64,000 nt of DNA from Epiperipatus broadwayi. Taxonomy: Eukaryota > Onychophora > Udeonychophora > Euonychophora > Peripatidae. Location: contig JAQFVV010000186.1 in NCBI GenBank assembly GCA_028023455.1, positions 1,447,700-1,511,699 of the forward strand. The letters are read 5' to 3'. The notes beneath the pieces are model-generated. The model searched no databases. It was not told where the DNA came from and saw nothing but the letters and a program-made list of their open reading frames with translations. Below, in pieces: positions 10,330-22,001 of this stretch (its first letter is position 1; every line of letters begins with the position of its first letter). The translations under genes and the position numbers were made by a program.

Positions 10330-12260
10330 AAGATTAGTATTAACAATTGATATTATCAACTTTCAAAAATATTCCAATAAATTTAAATTAAAATTTTCTA
10401 ATCATTTAAAAAGTTTAAGCAATTTGGAAAATGAATCAGATTTGAATAAAATAAATAGGAACATAATTAATGCTCTAGTAAGGATTGTAACAAAGATAGA
10501 TGGTATATAAATGGAGTAATTCACCTGTAAATTTTTAGCTGTTGAAACAATACATGAAGAAAAGAAGAGATATAAGATTATTTAAAAATGATCTCTTAAG
10601 AAGAATTGAATATAGTAAAATAATATGACAAAAAGTTTATAAGGATATAAAAAAATAAAACTGTGAATTGACAAAGAAAGCTGTAGAAGAGAATAAAAAT
10701 ATCAAAAGATTATTACAAACAACATATTGGTACTGAAAAAAAGATTGATTCAGCAATAAAAGAAAAGACAGAACTATTACTAGAAAAAAGAGATGACATT
10801 ATGAAATGTATAAAAGATTCCTACAAAGAATGGTATAGTAATAAAGAACAAAAAAGCAAAGTAAACCCTACAATTATATTTTCTGAATTGTTGAACTTTC
10901 TAACTAAAGAGATGAGGCATGCAATTAAATCTATGAAGAAAGTAAAAGTTCTAGTATATGATTAAATTATTACAGACATTGTAATGAAAGCAGATGAAAA
11001 AATAAAAATTCATTGCTGACAAACACATATATATATATATATATATATATATGTGTTTGTCAGCAATATATATATATATATATATATGTATATATCAAAT
11101 TTCTAAATGATAAATATGCACCAGATGATTGTAAAAATGCAGTAATCATTATTAGTTAAGAAAGATGATAAAGAAGATGGTAGATACTACAGATTTATTG
11201 GTATTTCATAATTTTTGTATATTTACCATGACAATCACAACTCATTTCAAAAAACTTAGTTTTCGAACCAACCAAAAGAACAAGCTAAGTTTAAAATGAT
11301 TCTATCACAATGAATTATATCCAAGTATTGAAACAAGTTATAGAATAGACCAATGATATATAAGTTGTCTTTATGACATTTATAAATTATAAAAAAACAT
11401 TTGATTGTATAAAAATTTCACAATAATTAAAACATTAGATCAATAAGATATACATTGAGAATTATCATATTCTGAAGAATATTTATCAAAATGCAACAAT
11501 TAGATTATGTGATGACATTAATAGGATTAACATTAATAAGTATGAATGATAGAGCCATTTCATATCTCCAAAACTATAGAAATTTTACATGAAGTATTTA
11601 GAGAATTAAAATGGAAAGCAAAGGAAATGAAAGATACATGGTCAAATTTAAATTGTCTAGATCTTGCAAATGATATGCTTGTTATCCAAATAAAGCTTTT
11701 GAGTGTCAGGAAATGTTACAAAATTCATCAAATCAAAATAAGAATATAGAATTAAAAAAAAATTCTAAAAAGACTAAAGTAATGTCCAATGGATTTTCTC
11801 AATAGAAGGTAAAAAATTTGATAAGTCATGAATTGAAAATAAAGCAGTGAATACAAAACCCTTGGTCAATTTTTTACCACAGATAAAAACATAATGGATA
11901 AAATAAATCATAGAAATATTTGGCTGGAATAGTTTTGGTAGAAATTACTTGATATTAATAGGAAATATTCCTATGTTTGAAAAGAAAGGTTAAACTGGAT
12001 CCGAAGACATTGTAAAAGGTTTAGAAAGATACCACATTTCCTGATGTGATGTGAAGCAAAGAAGTTAAATAATAGATAATTTTATCATAGTTCATCAAAT
12101 ACTTCACAGATTATTGGGTAGGAGTCATGGAGTTTTATTAATAAAATAAAAAAACTAGAAATATTTTATGTGACAAACATTCCAGAATAGTCTGAAAATA
12201 GAATGAGAGATCATAAAACTAATTTAACATATTCTTCATCTTACAATGGATGCTTATATT
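10330..12260 (+). mobile_element. RTE-like LINE polyprotein relic
   Basis: A decayed endonuclease/RT polyprotein. Recognisable stretches in order: connector region with KKRLIQQ and KIPTKNG-type blocks (10,740-10,840); EMRHAIKSMKKVKVLVYD (10,911 on; compare EVxxALKEMKNGKAPGxD); PDDCKNAVIII (11,110); QPKEQAKFK-like and MNYIQVLKQVIE (11,270-11,345); FINYKKTFDCIKIS (11,380; compare FIDYEKAFDSIE); ENYHILKNIYQNATIRLCDD (11,460); EILHEVFRELKWKAKEMKDT (11,575) with LDLANDMLVI replacing the catalytic FADDI; SNVQWIFS (11,783; compare KVMSNGFSQ). The active-site DD is changed to ND in this reading. Dead copy. An AT-rich hairpin at 11,012-11,067 interrupts it. Confidence 0.75.
11012..11067. repeat. Perfect hairpin built on (AT)n
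   Basis: ATTGCTGACAAACACATA, an AT tract, then TATGTGTTTGTCAGCAAT. The arms match perfectly and a second AT tract follows (11,067-11,094). It lies inside the RTE relic and probably was inserted or expanded there. Confidence 0.85.
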
Positions 12261-12544
12261 AAATAAGTATATTTTTGTAAAGATGCAGCTAAATTGTGTA
12301 TAAAAAGTGAGTAGTAATAGTTTTTTTAAAATATGATTTCAAATGAATATCAAAGCAAATTCATTTAACCTTAATAAAAACTGTCTCAAAAGCATACAAA
12401 AGTGATCAATTATTGCTTGTTTTAGAAAAGTAGTTGTTTGAATATAAGAATACATTAGAGCTACAATTAAGTAAGTTATTGAATTTTTTTAAAATCACAA
12501 GATATAAAATAATGAGTCCTAAGACATGCTTGTAATATATAGGT
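12261..12544. other. Unassigned AT-rich DNA
   Basis: No gene or shared repeat recognised between the LINE relic and palindromic family I. Confidence 0.35.
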
Positions 12545-12990
12545 ACACAAATAATTTAGCAATTTATATAATTGTAATCTTGTGGAAGGAATGCTTATAG
12601 CTTATTTTTATATAAACCAACCACATAAATTTAACCTAAGAGCACATTTGTGAAGATTAATTTTCTTTCACAAAATTACAATTATATATATCACTAAATT
12701 ATTTATTTACATCTATTCAAATTAATGTAATTCAAAATTGCAGGCAATTAAAAACGAGAAACTTTCTCTTTCCTGTGATAGATAAACTAAATTTGTACAA
12801 ATAATTTATCAATTGAAATATCAGGCTCATGCATGGTCAACAAGGGTTGGTTATATAAAAATAAGCTCTAAGTATACACTTATGCTTCTAAAACATTTAT
12901 TGATGGGTGAGTGCATGTCAATTAAATTTAATAGAACATGTGTGAAGATTAATTTCCTTCCATAAGATTATGATATATAGAGAAATATTT
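12545..12990. repeat. Palindromic family I, one full and one partial unit
   Basis: ACAAATAATTTAGCAATTTA and TAATCTTGTGGAAGG (12,547-12,590) are mirrored by CTTTCACAAAATTACAATTA and TCACTAAATTATTTATTT (12,664-12,711). A second diverged unit at 12,770-12,990 repeats GGTTGGTTATATAAAAATAAG and TGTGTGAAGATTAATTTCCT. Confidence 0.6.
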
Positions 12991-13615
12991 TTTATTTCAT
13001 GGTTTGTTTATGTGGGAATGCAAAATTCTATCATTTATTTTTCGTTATGTTTTTATTTCTAAAACTAGAATTATAATAATTACTGATTACTAGTGGCTTT
13101 GGGGTTGATCTGTAACGATGAATAAAAGCAATCAATATGGCGAGGATTACAATTTAGTTTGTATAAAAATCTGCCTTTGATTACTTTATAATTTTCTGAT
13201 TCAAAATTTCAACCAATTCTTTTATATTTTAAAATAATAACAATTTCAACTAGCATGTAATATTTCATGTTAGCAATTTAAATTCATATCATTGAAATTT
13301 TAACAAAACATTTTTTTTATGAATTAATAAACATATTGTACAAAAATGCTTATATTAATAGCGCGAATTTAATATACCTTTTGGTTGCCCCCCTCCCCCA
13401 GACACTAACAATAAAAGGTAATTAAAATATTTAAAAGAATGCATCTTTAGAGAAAAGTATCTCTAGCTTTAAGAAGAAACAATGACAAAGAATTTAAAAG
13501 ATTTAAATAGTATACTTTCATATTAAAGATTATTATGAAGAATATTTTAAAACAGAATTCTCTCCATTCAATAACATTTGATGTGAGTATTAAGTAATTA
13601 ATAAAATCAATAATT
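12991..13615. other. Unassigned AT-rich DNA
   Basis: Nothing recognised apart from a C-rich patch at 13,388-13,401. Confidence 0.35.
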
Positions 13616-13618
13616 GAA

Positions 13619-13735
13619 ATGCGTTATTGTTGAGTTCGTAAGGGGTTCTAGTTCCGGAAGTGACAGAACTGGAATGGACCCAAGGACTTTATACTCCATT
13701 CTGACATGGCATTGAACTGCGCAGGAAAACATCAA
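13619..13735 (-). repeat. tRNA-headed SINE-like repeat, copy 1
   Basis: Shares with 41,225-41,360, 52,960-53,085 and 58,668-58,790 the order TTATTG(T/C)T(C/G)AG... TTCRTAAG... ACAGAACTGGA... AAGGACTTTATACTCCATTCT... AACTGCGC. In the reverse direction this gives an A-box-like GCGCAGTT and, in the 53-kb copy, a B box GGTTCGAATC. Interpreted as one tRNA-derived dispersed family. Confidence 0.55.
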
Positions 13736-14099
13736 GTTATTAATCATCTCAAAACTGCAATGGAAACTAATTCCCATTCACACTTTCTAACTAAGACAGC
13801 TTTTTCATGTGAAATGAACTAAATCACTCTATATTTATTCAATGATCACTTTTTTGTTTATTTTATGCTAATGGCTTTAAAATGTCAAAGTTTTGATTTC
13901 AAATCAGCTGATCTTTCATTTAATCAACGACTATGTAAACTATTTTAGGCATTTTTGACAATATGGCAAAAAAATAAGACGTAGTAAAACAAAACACTGC
14001 AAGACACTTTTACATGTGTATTTAATCTGCACTAATCAATTGTTTGAAGATATAATAATAAATTAACAATTGAAGCTTTAAATTGGGTCTTAAGAAATA

Positions 14100-14275
14100 T
14101 CACATGATCACCATTCGTTATACATACACAGGCAAAACTCTCCTTACACTAGCACCACTCAGTGCAAACCAAAGTACTTAATCGATGCAAGAGGTTTGTG
14201 GATGAGTAGGCACTAGATAGGGATTGCTCTGGTTTATATTGAATGGTGCTTCTGTATGGAGAGTTTTGGTTCTCT
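14100..14275. repeat. Family B inverted element, copy 3
   Basis: Starts with ATCACATGATCACCATTC and CAGGCAAAACTCTCC, ends with GTATGGAGAGTTTTGG. GGATGAGTAGGCACTAGATA is the block that lies downstream of the hammerhead-like core in fuller copies. The core itself is deleted here. Confidence 0.75.
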
Positions 14276-14289
14276 CTTAAGAAATGGGT

Positions 14290-14435
14290 AAGGGACCTAG
14301 AGAGTTACCATATTTGGGATAAGAAAATAAGGTAGGTTGTGATGTGGAGAAGTTAAGAACCAGAGAAGTTGGATTAAACTTCAAGAGATCTTTATCTACA
14401 ATGGATTATTAATAATTATAAATGATGATATCATA
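14290..14435 (+). mobile_element. RTE-like LINE 3' end
   Basis: GGATAAGAAAATAAGGTAGG to CTACAATGGATTATTAATAA translates (with shifts) as a DEIRKV...MWRS...EPEKLD...DLYLQWIINN series, the same C-terminus seen in the antisense copy at 23,455-23,706 (RWMDEIRK..MMWRKKAKDQ.. LQWIDNG). The unit ends in AATGATGAT. Confidence 0.65.
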
Positions 14436-15380
14436 TTATTTCGAATTTAAGCTGCATTTTTATTTAAATTTTAAAGATGTAAAATTAAGCTGTGATTTAA
14501 ATTCAAAGCGAATATTTTAATTTCTTATTTCTGCTGATCTCCCACTCCTCAACGATCGTTTTTTTTTTTTTGCTTTACGCTGTACGCATGCGCATAATAT
14601 TATAATCATTTCTAGTAGTTTATTTGAAAGTTCTGTTTGCACTTTTCTTTTAATTCCTATTTAAGTAAATAAAAATGCTTATTATTTTAAAATACCTATC
14701 ATAAAATCATTTTTATATTTTTATCTGATTGTAAAATCCTACTGTCTGGGTAGTATTACGATCGTTGATAGCAGTTTATTCGGGATTTCTCAATACCTAT
14801 TATAAAATCATTTATATATATATTTTCTCATTTTCCAATTTTAAAATTCTATTGTGCCTTAAATCCGATGATGGCTTAAATTCGAATTAGTACAATAATA
14901 ATGAAATAGCAGATAATTTTTTTCCTACTTTACAACTTACACAATTTTTTAATTTAAAAAAAAAAATCTCTAGAAATTTGCCTTATTTGAATGTTAAAGA
15001 AGTTTAAAAATGATATTCAAACTTTTTTTTTTCAGACGATTAAAGAGAAGTCATAGTAATGATAATATATATTAAAATCCATAATAAATATATTTTAAAA
15101 GTAATAAAGATAAAATTCATGACATTCAAAATTTTAACTCATCCTTTACATGTTTGTGTGTGGCATGGGATATGGTTTGTATCTTCTATTATATATATAA
15201 GAATAAATTATAATATAGATATATATCAAAGTAATATGTAATAAAATAAATTGTTTTAAATTTATTATCATAATATTTGATAATTATCTCCATAGTCTTG
15301 TAGAATTTATTTTATATAAACATTAAGAGGAAATTATTATTAAAAAGAACTGTTTATATTTAAAATTATTTGTTAGATAA
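14436..15380. other. Unassigned AT-rich DNA
   Basis: No gene seen. A 60-codon frame at 15,059-15,241 is low-complexity. AATACCTATYATAAAATCAT occurs twice (about 14,690 and 14,791), suggesting a short local duplication of roughly 100 bp. Confidence 0.4.
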
Positions 15381-15384
15381 ACAA

Positions 15385-15495
15385 ATCCATTGATTACTCT
15401 GGATGGCATAGGATGGCACTACTGTATGGAGAGTTTTGCCTTGTTTAATAGCAATTATGTGCAAGTATAAGAGGTGGTGATCATGTGATATTTGT
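15385..15495. repeat. Family B arm joined to PLE coding sequence
   Basis: AATCCATTGATTACTCTGG, GGCACTACTGTATGGAGAGT, and GTGATCATGTGATATTT are the right arm of family B. The next base onward (~15,500) encodes PLE reverse transcriptase. Either a B element sits in or beside the PLE, or B is the terminal sequence of this PLE lineage. Confidence 0.7.
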
Positions 15496-15497
15496 TA

Positions 15498-16170
15498 GAT
15501 ATGAGGATGATTGCTTGTTTGTAGTTGAGAATGATAAATTGGGGGAGTTGCTAAATGAGTTTCATTGTTTTGACCTTTCTATAAAATATGTACTAGAAGA
15601 AGGGGGAGGGGAGGATTAGATTTTGTTAAATTACATTTTTTAGATCTATTGGTGATTAGAAATGTAGAGACTAATTGTTTAGTATGTAATCATTATGTTA
15701 AAAGTAAAAAAATAAGATATATAATTAAACCTGATAGCTATCAATCTGTATCTCATAAAGTAGCTGCTTTAAGAAATTATTGTTATAGGAATAAGAATTA
15801 AATAATTATAGTGGGATAGTTTTGTTTCAGAAATATCAATTTTATGAAGATTATTTGAGTGTTGACTACTCTGATAAATTTGTTAAAAGTATTTTATTTT
15901 AATAATGATATTTGTAATGATGTAAAGGATAAAGAAGAAATATGATTTTATTTCTTTGCCATTTAGATCGTCTTCTTATAAAATTTGTATGTAAAAATAG
16001 TAATTTGTTTGGAAATAGTACAAATAAAATTTTTGATAGGAAGACTATTCCTGGTGTAGTGTATATTATCCCTTATTTTTGTAAGAAGGTCCATCTTTAT
16101 TTATGGTCCAATATATTTATATAGGCACTAAAGATTGTAACTTGACCACAGATCTTGAAATTATTGATAT
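15498..16170 (+). mobile_element. Penelope-like element RT relic
   Basis: RYEDDCLFVVENDKLGELLN (from ~15,507) is RT motif C of Penelope-like elements, here R-Y-x-D-D. It is followed by EFHCFDLSIKYVLEE, CNHYVKSKKIRYIIKPDSYQ, VSHKVAALRNYCYR and, from ~15,995, a linker NLFGNSTNKIFDRKTIPGVV with YIIPYFCK and FIGTKDCNLTTDLEI, the lead into the GIY-YIG endonuclease. RT motifs A and B are missing and there are several shifts. Penelope-like elements couple this RT to a GIY-YIG nuclease for target-primed insertion (known). This copy is 5'-truncated and dead. Confidence 0.8.
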
Positions 16171-16188
16171 AAAGGAGCTTAAATAAAC

Positions 16189-17625
16189 ATATATATATAA
16201 AACATATTCCGTGTTAAAAACTTTTAATATTAATATACTGACGTTTCGACTTGGTCACACAAGTCAACCACAGAGTGAGAAAAAGTAGAAAGACGGTTGT
16301 AGAGGCGCTACAATCACTGATTTGAAAAACGTTAAAGTTCCACCAATAGCAAAAATGTTAAATTTAGGAATGTTTTTTAAAAAAATCTTTCCAAATAGGA
16401 GGAAGTTTGCATGTATCATCTCGCTTATTGATACAATCTGGCCTTTTAAGTATCTCAATGGCTCCTCTAATTTTGCACTGGTAAAGATTATCACATCTGG
16501 ATATGATCCTGGTACTAGAAAAATCAATTTTATGACCTGAATCTATAGTATGGAGTGAGAGTGCTGATGATGATGAGTGTTGTTTAACTGCATTAGCATG
16601 CTCATCTCTCCTAACACTCATGTGACGATTACTCATACCTATGTAAGAAGCTTTACACTTTTTACATGAGATTTGATAGACACATGAGACTCAAGAGGGA
16701 TTGAATCCTTAGGCTTGGTTGTTATATTGCAGATCTTTTGATGAGCAGAAAATGCTGTATCTATATTATAGCATTTTAATATATGTCCGATACTGTCTGT
16801 AGTTCCTTTTACATATGGAACACAAATCCTAATAGCTGATTTATCATCTTTTTGTTTCTTATTTTGTCTATTTTGGGCTTGAAATTTATACAAATTTATA
16901 AAAAAAAGCCTTATTTCAAACCCAAAATAGACAAAATAAGAAACAAAAAGATAATAAATCAGTTATTAGGATTTGTGTTCTATATGTAAAAGGAACTACA
17001 GACAGTATCGGATGTATGTTAAAATGCTATAATATAGATACGGCATTTTCTGCTCATCAAACGATCAGCAATATAACAACCAAGCCTAAGGATTCAATCC
17101 CTCTTGAATCTCATGGTGTCTATTAAATCTCATGTAAAAATTGTAAAGCTTCTTACATAGGTATGAGTAATCGTCGCATCAATATTAGGAGAGATGAGCA
17201 TGCTAATGCAGTTAAACAAACTCATCATCATCAGCATTCTCACTCCATAATATAGATGCAGGTCATAAAATTGATTTTTCTAGTACCAGGATCATATCCA
17301 GATGTGATAATCTTTACCAGTGCAAAATTAGAGAAGCCATTGAGATACTTAAAAGGCCAGATTGTATCAATAAGTGAAATGATACATGCAAACTTCCTCC
17401 TATTTGGAAAGACTTTTTTAAAAAACATTCCTAAATTTAACATTTTTGCTATTGGTGGAACTTTAACATTTTTCAAATCAGTGATTGTGGCACCTCTGCA
17501 ACCATCTTTCTACTTTTTCTCACTCTGTGAATGACTTGTGTGACCAAGTCGAAACGTCAGTATATTAATATTAAAAGTTTTTAACATGGATGAACCCGCA
17601 AAATATGTTTTTTATATATTTAACC
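16189..17625. mobile_element. Inverted pair of PLE endonuclease ends (~700-bp arms)
   Basis: Two long copies lie tail-outward around a centre near 16,900. The left arm reads on the minus strand: RICVPYVKGTTDSIGHILKC, AFSAHQKICNITTKPKDSIP, YIGMSNRHMSVRRDEHANAV, SGHKIDFSSTRIISRC and AIEILKRPDCINKRDDTCK. This is the GIY-YIG domain of a PLE (YIG...R...) with its upstream linker. The right arm repeats it on the plus strand with shifts. Both outer ends carry CGACTTGGTCACACAAGTC-type ends and GAAACGTCAGTATATTAAT. Open frames on the opposite strand (16,264-16,527; 17,256-17,534) are shadows. No RT is present in either arm. Confidence 0.9.
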
Positions 17626-18535
17626 CGTGCAAATCTTCATTTTAACATATATATATATATATATACAAGCCATATTCTATGACATAGATCATAAACCAAT
17701 ATCTAACTTCACAAACAGCTAAAATATTGTAGAAAAAATAATGGAGATGCTAGAATAACACATTTTTTCAGCTGAACACATAAATGTAGTAACAAGCCTC
17801 TTTATGTAAACATCTTATTGCAATGTATGTTATTTTTAAAGCATTATTGTAAAGTATCTACATAATGCACATCCTAAGGAAACAAAATTACTTACAAATT
17901 ATGATTTAAATTTGTTATTTTATTTATAAAACTGCTAATGAAAATTAATATAAGAAGATAAAGTTAGTTTTATTCCCTTTTAATAATTGTTCATCTAGCT
18001 GCTATTAAATTTATAAATTAACAGTTGGGTCTTATAAAAATTACATTAATAATATATATCATCATTAATAAATACAGTATTTCAAATTTTATGTAAAGCA
18101 TAAAAAGCAATACATTTTCTAAATGCTGTTAATATCAATACATCTTGCTAAATCACAAAGCAAATATAAAATGTCTATTTACACTTGCAAATCTAACAAA
18201 TTAAATTCAGGGCAAACTTCAAATGAAACTTCACAAGATAGATATAATTTCTATTCATTTTCAAGATTTTTATGAATTAGTAATTAATATAAAATTTATG
18301 TACATATATAATAAATATTGGAATAAATATACAAACAACTAATATATTTAATAGTTGATCATTATATGCAAAAGATTTTAAATGACTCAACACTTTTCCA
18401 ACATCATGATTAAGTGATTGTTGAAAATGAAGATAAACATTTCTGTAACTTTTTAGATTGGAAAATCAAAAATTGAGCTACTACATCTACTAAGATGAAT
18501 CCCATAGAATTAACAGTTGAAATATTAATACATTT
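17626..18535. other. Unassigned AT-rich DNA
   Basis: About 900 bp with no recognised coding or repeat signature. Confidence 0.4.
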
Positions 18536-18718
18536 GTATTTTTATATTGGGCTATTTCCATTATCTGAGTATTGAATGTTTTTAGAAAAATTTAACTTTT
18601 ATTTAAATATTCCAAGTACATTCAGCTGTTAGTAATAGCCCATCAAACAGGTTAGTAAATGCACAATGTTTTGAGGGGTATTATTCTCCCTTCTTCAGGT
18701 TTTTCTGGCCTGACGGTG

Positions 18719-18808
18719 ACAGTACAAGCATGGGATTTGAACTTGGGCCCTTCGATGCTTGAGTATTGAATTTTAAAGTAATGCTCTAATCAACTGAGCC
18801 ATCCTTCC
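18719..18808 (-). repeat. tRNA-like sequence in left PLE end
   Basis: On the minus strand: GGATGGCTCAGTTGATTAGAG (A-box region TGGCTCAGTTG) and, ~45 bases later, AAGTTCAAATCCCATGC (B box GTTCAAATCC). Spacing and arms resemble a tRNA gene top half and T arm. The anticodon arm is not clear. The same unit appears at 19,556-19,640 and 51,650-51,728, so it belongs to the element, not to a host tRNA locus. Confidence 0.65.
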
Positions 18809-18989
18809 AAAGGCAACAGTCTGTAGAAATTTCATATACTTATCTATGAGATTCCTGCATAGTCACAATAGGTTTTGGCTTATGGAATTTTTTGCCATTG
18901 TCAAGTGAGCAGATTCTTTAAATTTTCTTTATATCTTTTCTTTTCTATCCAAACTCTTATGAAAAATGGTTAGCCATCAACGGTTATTA

Positions 18990-19500
18990 AGAAAATGTTA
19001 AATAGACAACAAAAAGAATGATCAAGAGAAAAGACAATTATTGCTACTATAGTGCACCCATACATTTCAAAAATAGCAGACAAATTAAGGAAAATCTGCA
19101 ATCAGTATAACATCAGAACAGCTTTCCAGAACCATACCACAATATGAGGAATTCCAACATCTACAAAGCCTAATCTTGAAATGCTGAAAAGAAAAAAACT
19201 GCATCTATGAAATACCATGTGAATGTGGAAGAACATATATTGGTGAGATCAGTTGTCCCATTGAAGAACATGAAGAGAAAAAACAGATGTGTCTAAGGTA
19301 GCAGGCCATGTATGTGACAATGAATATATGTTCAATTGGGAAAATATAAAAATATTAGATAGAGAAGAAAGGTACAAAGAAAAAAATTTAAAGAAGCTGC
19401 TCACAAGACAATGACAAAAAATGCCATAAGCCAACCTAAGGCAACTATACATAATGTACAGAGACCATTAATCTACTTTGCTCTTAGAAAAAAGTGGAGA
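18990..19500 (+). mobile_element. PLE GIY-YIG endonuclease relic
   Basis: KIADKLRKICNQYNIRTAFQ-like linker (19,065-19,130), then ECLKRKNCIYEIPCECG-like sequence and GRTYIGEISCPIEEH (19,190-19,272), then VAGHVCDNEYMFNWENIKIL DREERYK split over frames (19,300-19,380). This is the CxC...YIG...H/E organisation of the PLE nuclease domain. Multiple shifts. The 67-codon minus frame at 19,249-19,452 is a shadow. Confidence 0.8.
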
Positions 19501-19555
19501 AATCAGGAGGAACCTCATAGATAAGTAGATGAAATTTCTACTGACTGTTGCCTTT

Positions 19556-19640
19556 GGCAGGATGGCTCAGTTGGCTAGAGAATTACCTTAAAATTCAATA
19601 CTCTATAATCTAAGGTTCGAATCCCATGCTAGTACTGTCA
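19556..19640 (+). repeat. tRNA-like sequence in right PLE end
   Basis: GGCAGGATGGCTCAGTTGGC (A box) and AAGGTTCGAATCCCATGC with an exact GGTTCGAATCC B box. This is the best-preserved of the three copies and could still be an internal RNA polymerase III promoter. Mirror copy at 18,719-18,808. Confidence 0.7.
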
Positions 19641-19829
19641 CTGGTCATCCCAGCAACACCTGAAAAAGAGGGGAGAATAATACATCTTGAAACATTGGGC
19701 ATATATTAACCTGTTTGATGTGTTATTACTAACAGTTGAATGTATTTGGAATATTTAAATAAAGTTAAATTTTTCTAAAGACATTTAATACTCATATTAG
19801 ATGATGGAAATAGTCCAATATAAAAATAC

Positions 19830-20695
19830 AGCTAGAACATTATCATCACAAACCTTTAGGAAAACATTAATATATTTGTTTATGAGATCTATTTAATATC
19901 AAAACAAATAGGATATATTCAGATTCAAAAGTGTAATTATAAAATATGCCATAATAACTATCTATAGATAGACATTGCAGAAAATTTCATTTGATATATT
20001 TTGTTTTATTTCATTTTTCCTTAAATTTATGGTGATTGTCAAATAATAATATTAAAGAACGATATATTCAAATTATAAAAATATTCAAATAATTATTTTG
20101 ATTTGTTTCTTACTCCCATTTTCATCACTAAATATCACAGTGGTCTCATTATAAAAAATTATCATCATTGATAGAACACACATATTGTAAAATATATTTA
20201 TATGTTTTGATTTATAATTATATTAGTTTGCAATCCCTTTTAAAATAAAATTCTACTTTCAAACAATACTTATTTTTTAAAAGTGAAAATACTTTGCATC
20301 TCCCCAAAGCAACAAAGAATATCTCAGGTTCATTGAATCAGAAAAAAATAAATTGATTTGATAAAAATATTAATAAACATGTCACCTTTTGTACAGAACA
20401 AAAATTTCAAGTCCTTTTTTCAATCAGCTTATTCTGGGTAAGTCTATTAGGATAAAATCTTGTAGCCAATTTTCATTCAATATCCAATTTCCAATCTAGT
20501 CAAAACTATTAACAATGGCAATATAATTTTTTTAGAGTTTGCAAACAATTTTGCCAAAAATTAGCAAAACATTTAGTGTTGATGCTAATAGTGTTTTGCA
20601 GCTTTCCTTGCTATTTGAAACTCAATGATTCATTAAAAACTGTTTTTGATAATTCAATTTTGCATAAAACTACAAAATTGGAAATAATTTTTTTG
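19830..20695. other. Unassigned AT-rich DNA
   Basis: No gene or shared repeat supported. Confidence 0.35.
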
Positions 20696-20699
20696 TAAA

Positions 20700-21045
20700 A
20701 AAAAACAACAAACTTTTATTCACATAAATGCATTAAAATCTAGAAAATAAATTTTCTTCATTTAACAAATAAAAACGTGCAGCAAATGAGCATTTAAATA
20801 AATTTGTAAATAATGCCCCCTTTCTTCTATCATTATCAATCTATTCATCAGATAAAAAATAATGAACACTTTGGCATTGATATAAAAAAATGGGTATTAT
20901 TTGTAAGTTTACTTAAATGATTTTTTGCCCCATATTTTATATGTGAAAACAAAAGAAATGTTTTTTTTAGTTTTTAATGTATTCATGTGAATAAAAATGT
21001 TTCATTATTTTTTTATTTGTAAATAATTACACACTCATATATATA
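20700..21045. repeat. Palindromic element J
   Basis: AACTTTTATTCACATAAATGCATTAAAA (20,711 on) is mirrored by TTTTTAATGTATTCATGTGA (20,971 on), and CATTTAAATAAATTTGTAAA by TTTGTAAGTTTACTTAAATG, around a centre near 20,855. MITE-like. Confidence 0.7.
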
Positions 21046-21232
21046 TATATATAAAGATAGTTGAAATTATTTTCAAATATTATATTATTCAGACAATAAC
21101 TTTTTTTCATAATTTGGATATGCCAATTAACTTTACTGAACCCTGTTCCTTGATTTTGAATCTACTAACTAAACAGCATTTGACAAAAAGCCATATTTTT
21201 TCTCAAAATACTGTGTTACAAACATCAAATTA

Positions 21233-22001
21233 TGTTGTATTTTGTAGAGTTTTATACAAATTTGTGCACTCCAGAAAAACTCGAATTTATTAGTGAGATT
21301 GTTTTAGATCATGAACTGATAAAAATTTAATTAAAGAATTAATGTAATGGCGATCGATAAAATTCCAAGAAATATTTGCTGATTGCAAATATTTCTAGAT
21401 AAGGGACCTTACCTTATTGGAGAAGGTAATTAATTGTGGCAATTATCAGAAAGCTATAAAAAAGGTATGTAACAATTATGTCAGGGCCAGGCCCTGAGTG
21501 CTTCTCCAGTTGACTTTCATGTTCAATTCCAGTGTAGAAGAGATATAGTGTCAGTGCTTCAATTAATGTCCAGTACTCATTGGAAATGTAGTTCACAGAC
21601 ATAGCTGAATAGGCCAACAGAGATTGGGAGACCGTAGCCTGAGGAAACCGTCTAGATAGCAGCTAAATGAAGAGTTGAGTTTCCAGCAATTTTCAAGTGG
21701 AGTTACTAGTGGACTATTGCAGAGATGGAAGCTGTAAGGAGCTTACAGTTAGTCACAGTGCTACACTATGATGTGTTTATGTGAAGCTAAACTGGACTGG
21801 GGCCAAGATTGCATAAACCTAGCCCATTGTGAACCACTTTGTAGCAGCCATCCTGGAAGTACATCATTGGAATAGAACATTTGTGAACTGTTGAGATTGT
21901 GTTGTTGCAGACTATTCACTATTCTGATTATTTAAAATATTGTAAGTTTTTTTATGTATATATTCATTTTCTGGCTCCCAGTCATACTTGTAAACACAGC
22001 A
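21233..22001. repeat. Left LTR-like repeat
   Basis: Matches 22,403-23,169 over its whole length with scattered substitutions and small gaps, e.g. AAATATTTGCTGATTGCAAA and GTGAACTGTTGAGATTGTGT occur in both. Divergence indicates an old insertion. Confidence 0.85.

Larger units (their letters stand above)
18536..19829 (+). mobile_element. PLE with inverted terminal repeats (family F, copy 1)
   Basis: GTATTTTTATATTGGGCTAT (18,536) and its complement (end ~19,829) bound an element with ~320-bp inverted ends. Each end contains AAATTTAACTTTTATTTAAAT, GTTAGTAATA, AATAATAC(C/A), a tRNA-like piece and GGCAACAGTC. Between them lies a GIY-YIG endonuclease relic on the plus strand. Inverted terminal copies are a known arrangement for Penelope-like elements. 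Solo or reduced copies of the ends occur at 26,997-27,308, 51,508-51,975 and 63,805-63,932. Confidence 0.8.

Noticed and set aside
16264-16527. Plus- and minus-strand open frames of 72-92 codons at 16,264-17,534
   Set aside because: They lie on the opposite strand or in shifted frames of the PLE GIY-YIG copies and are shadows.
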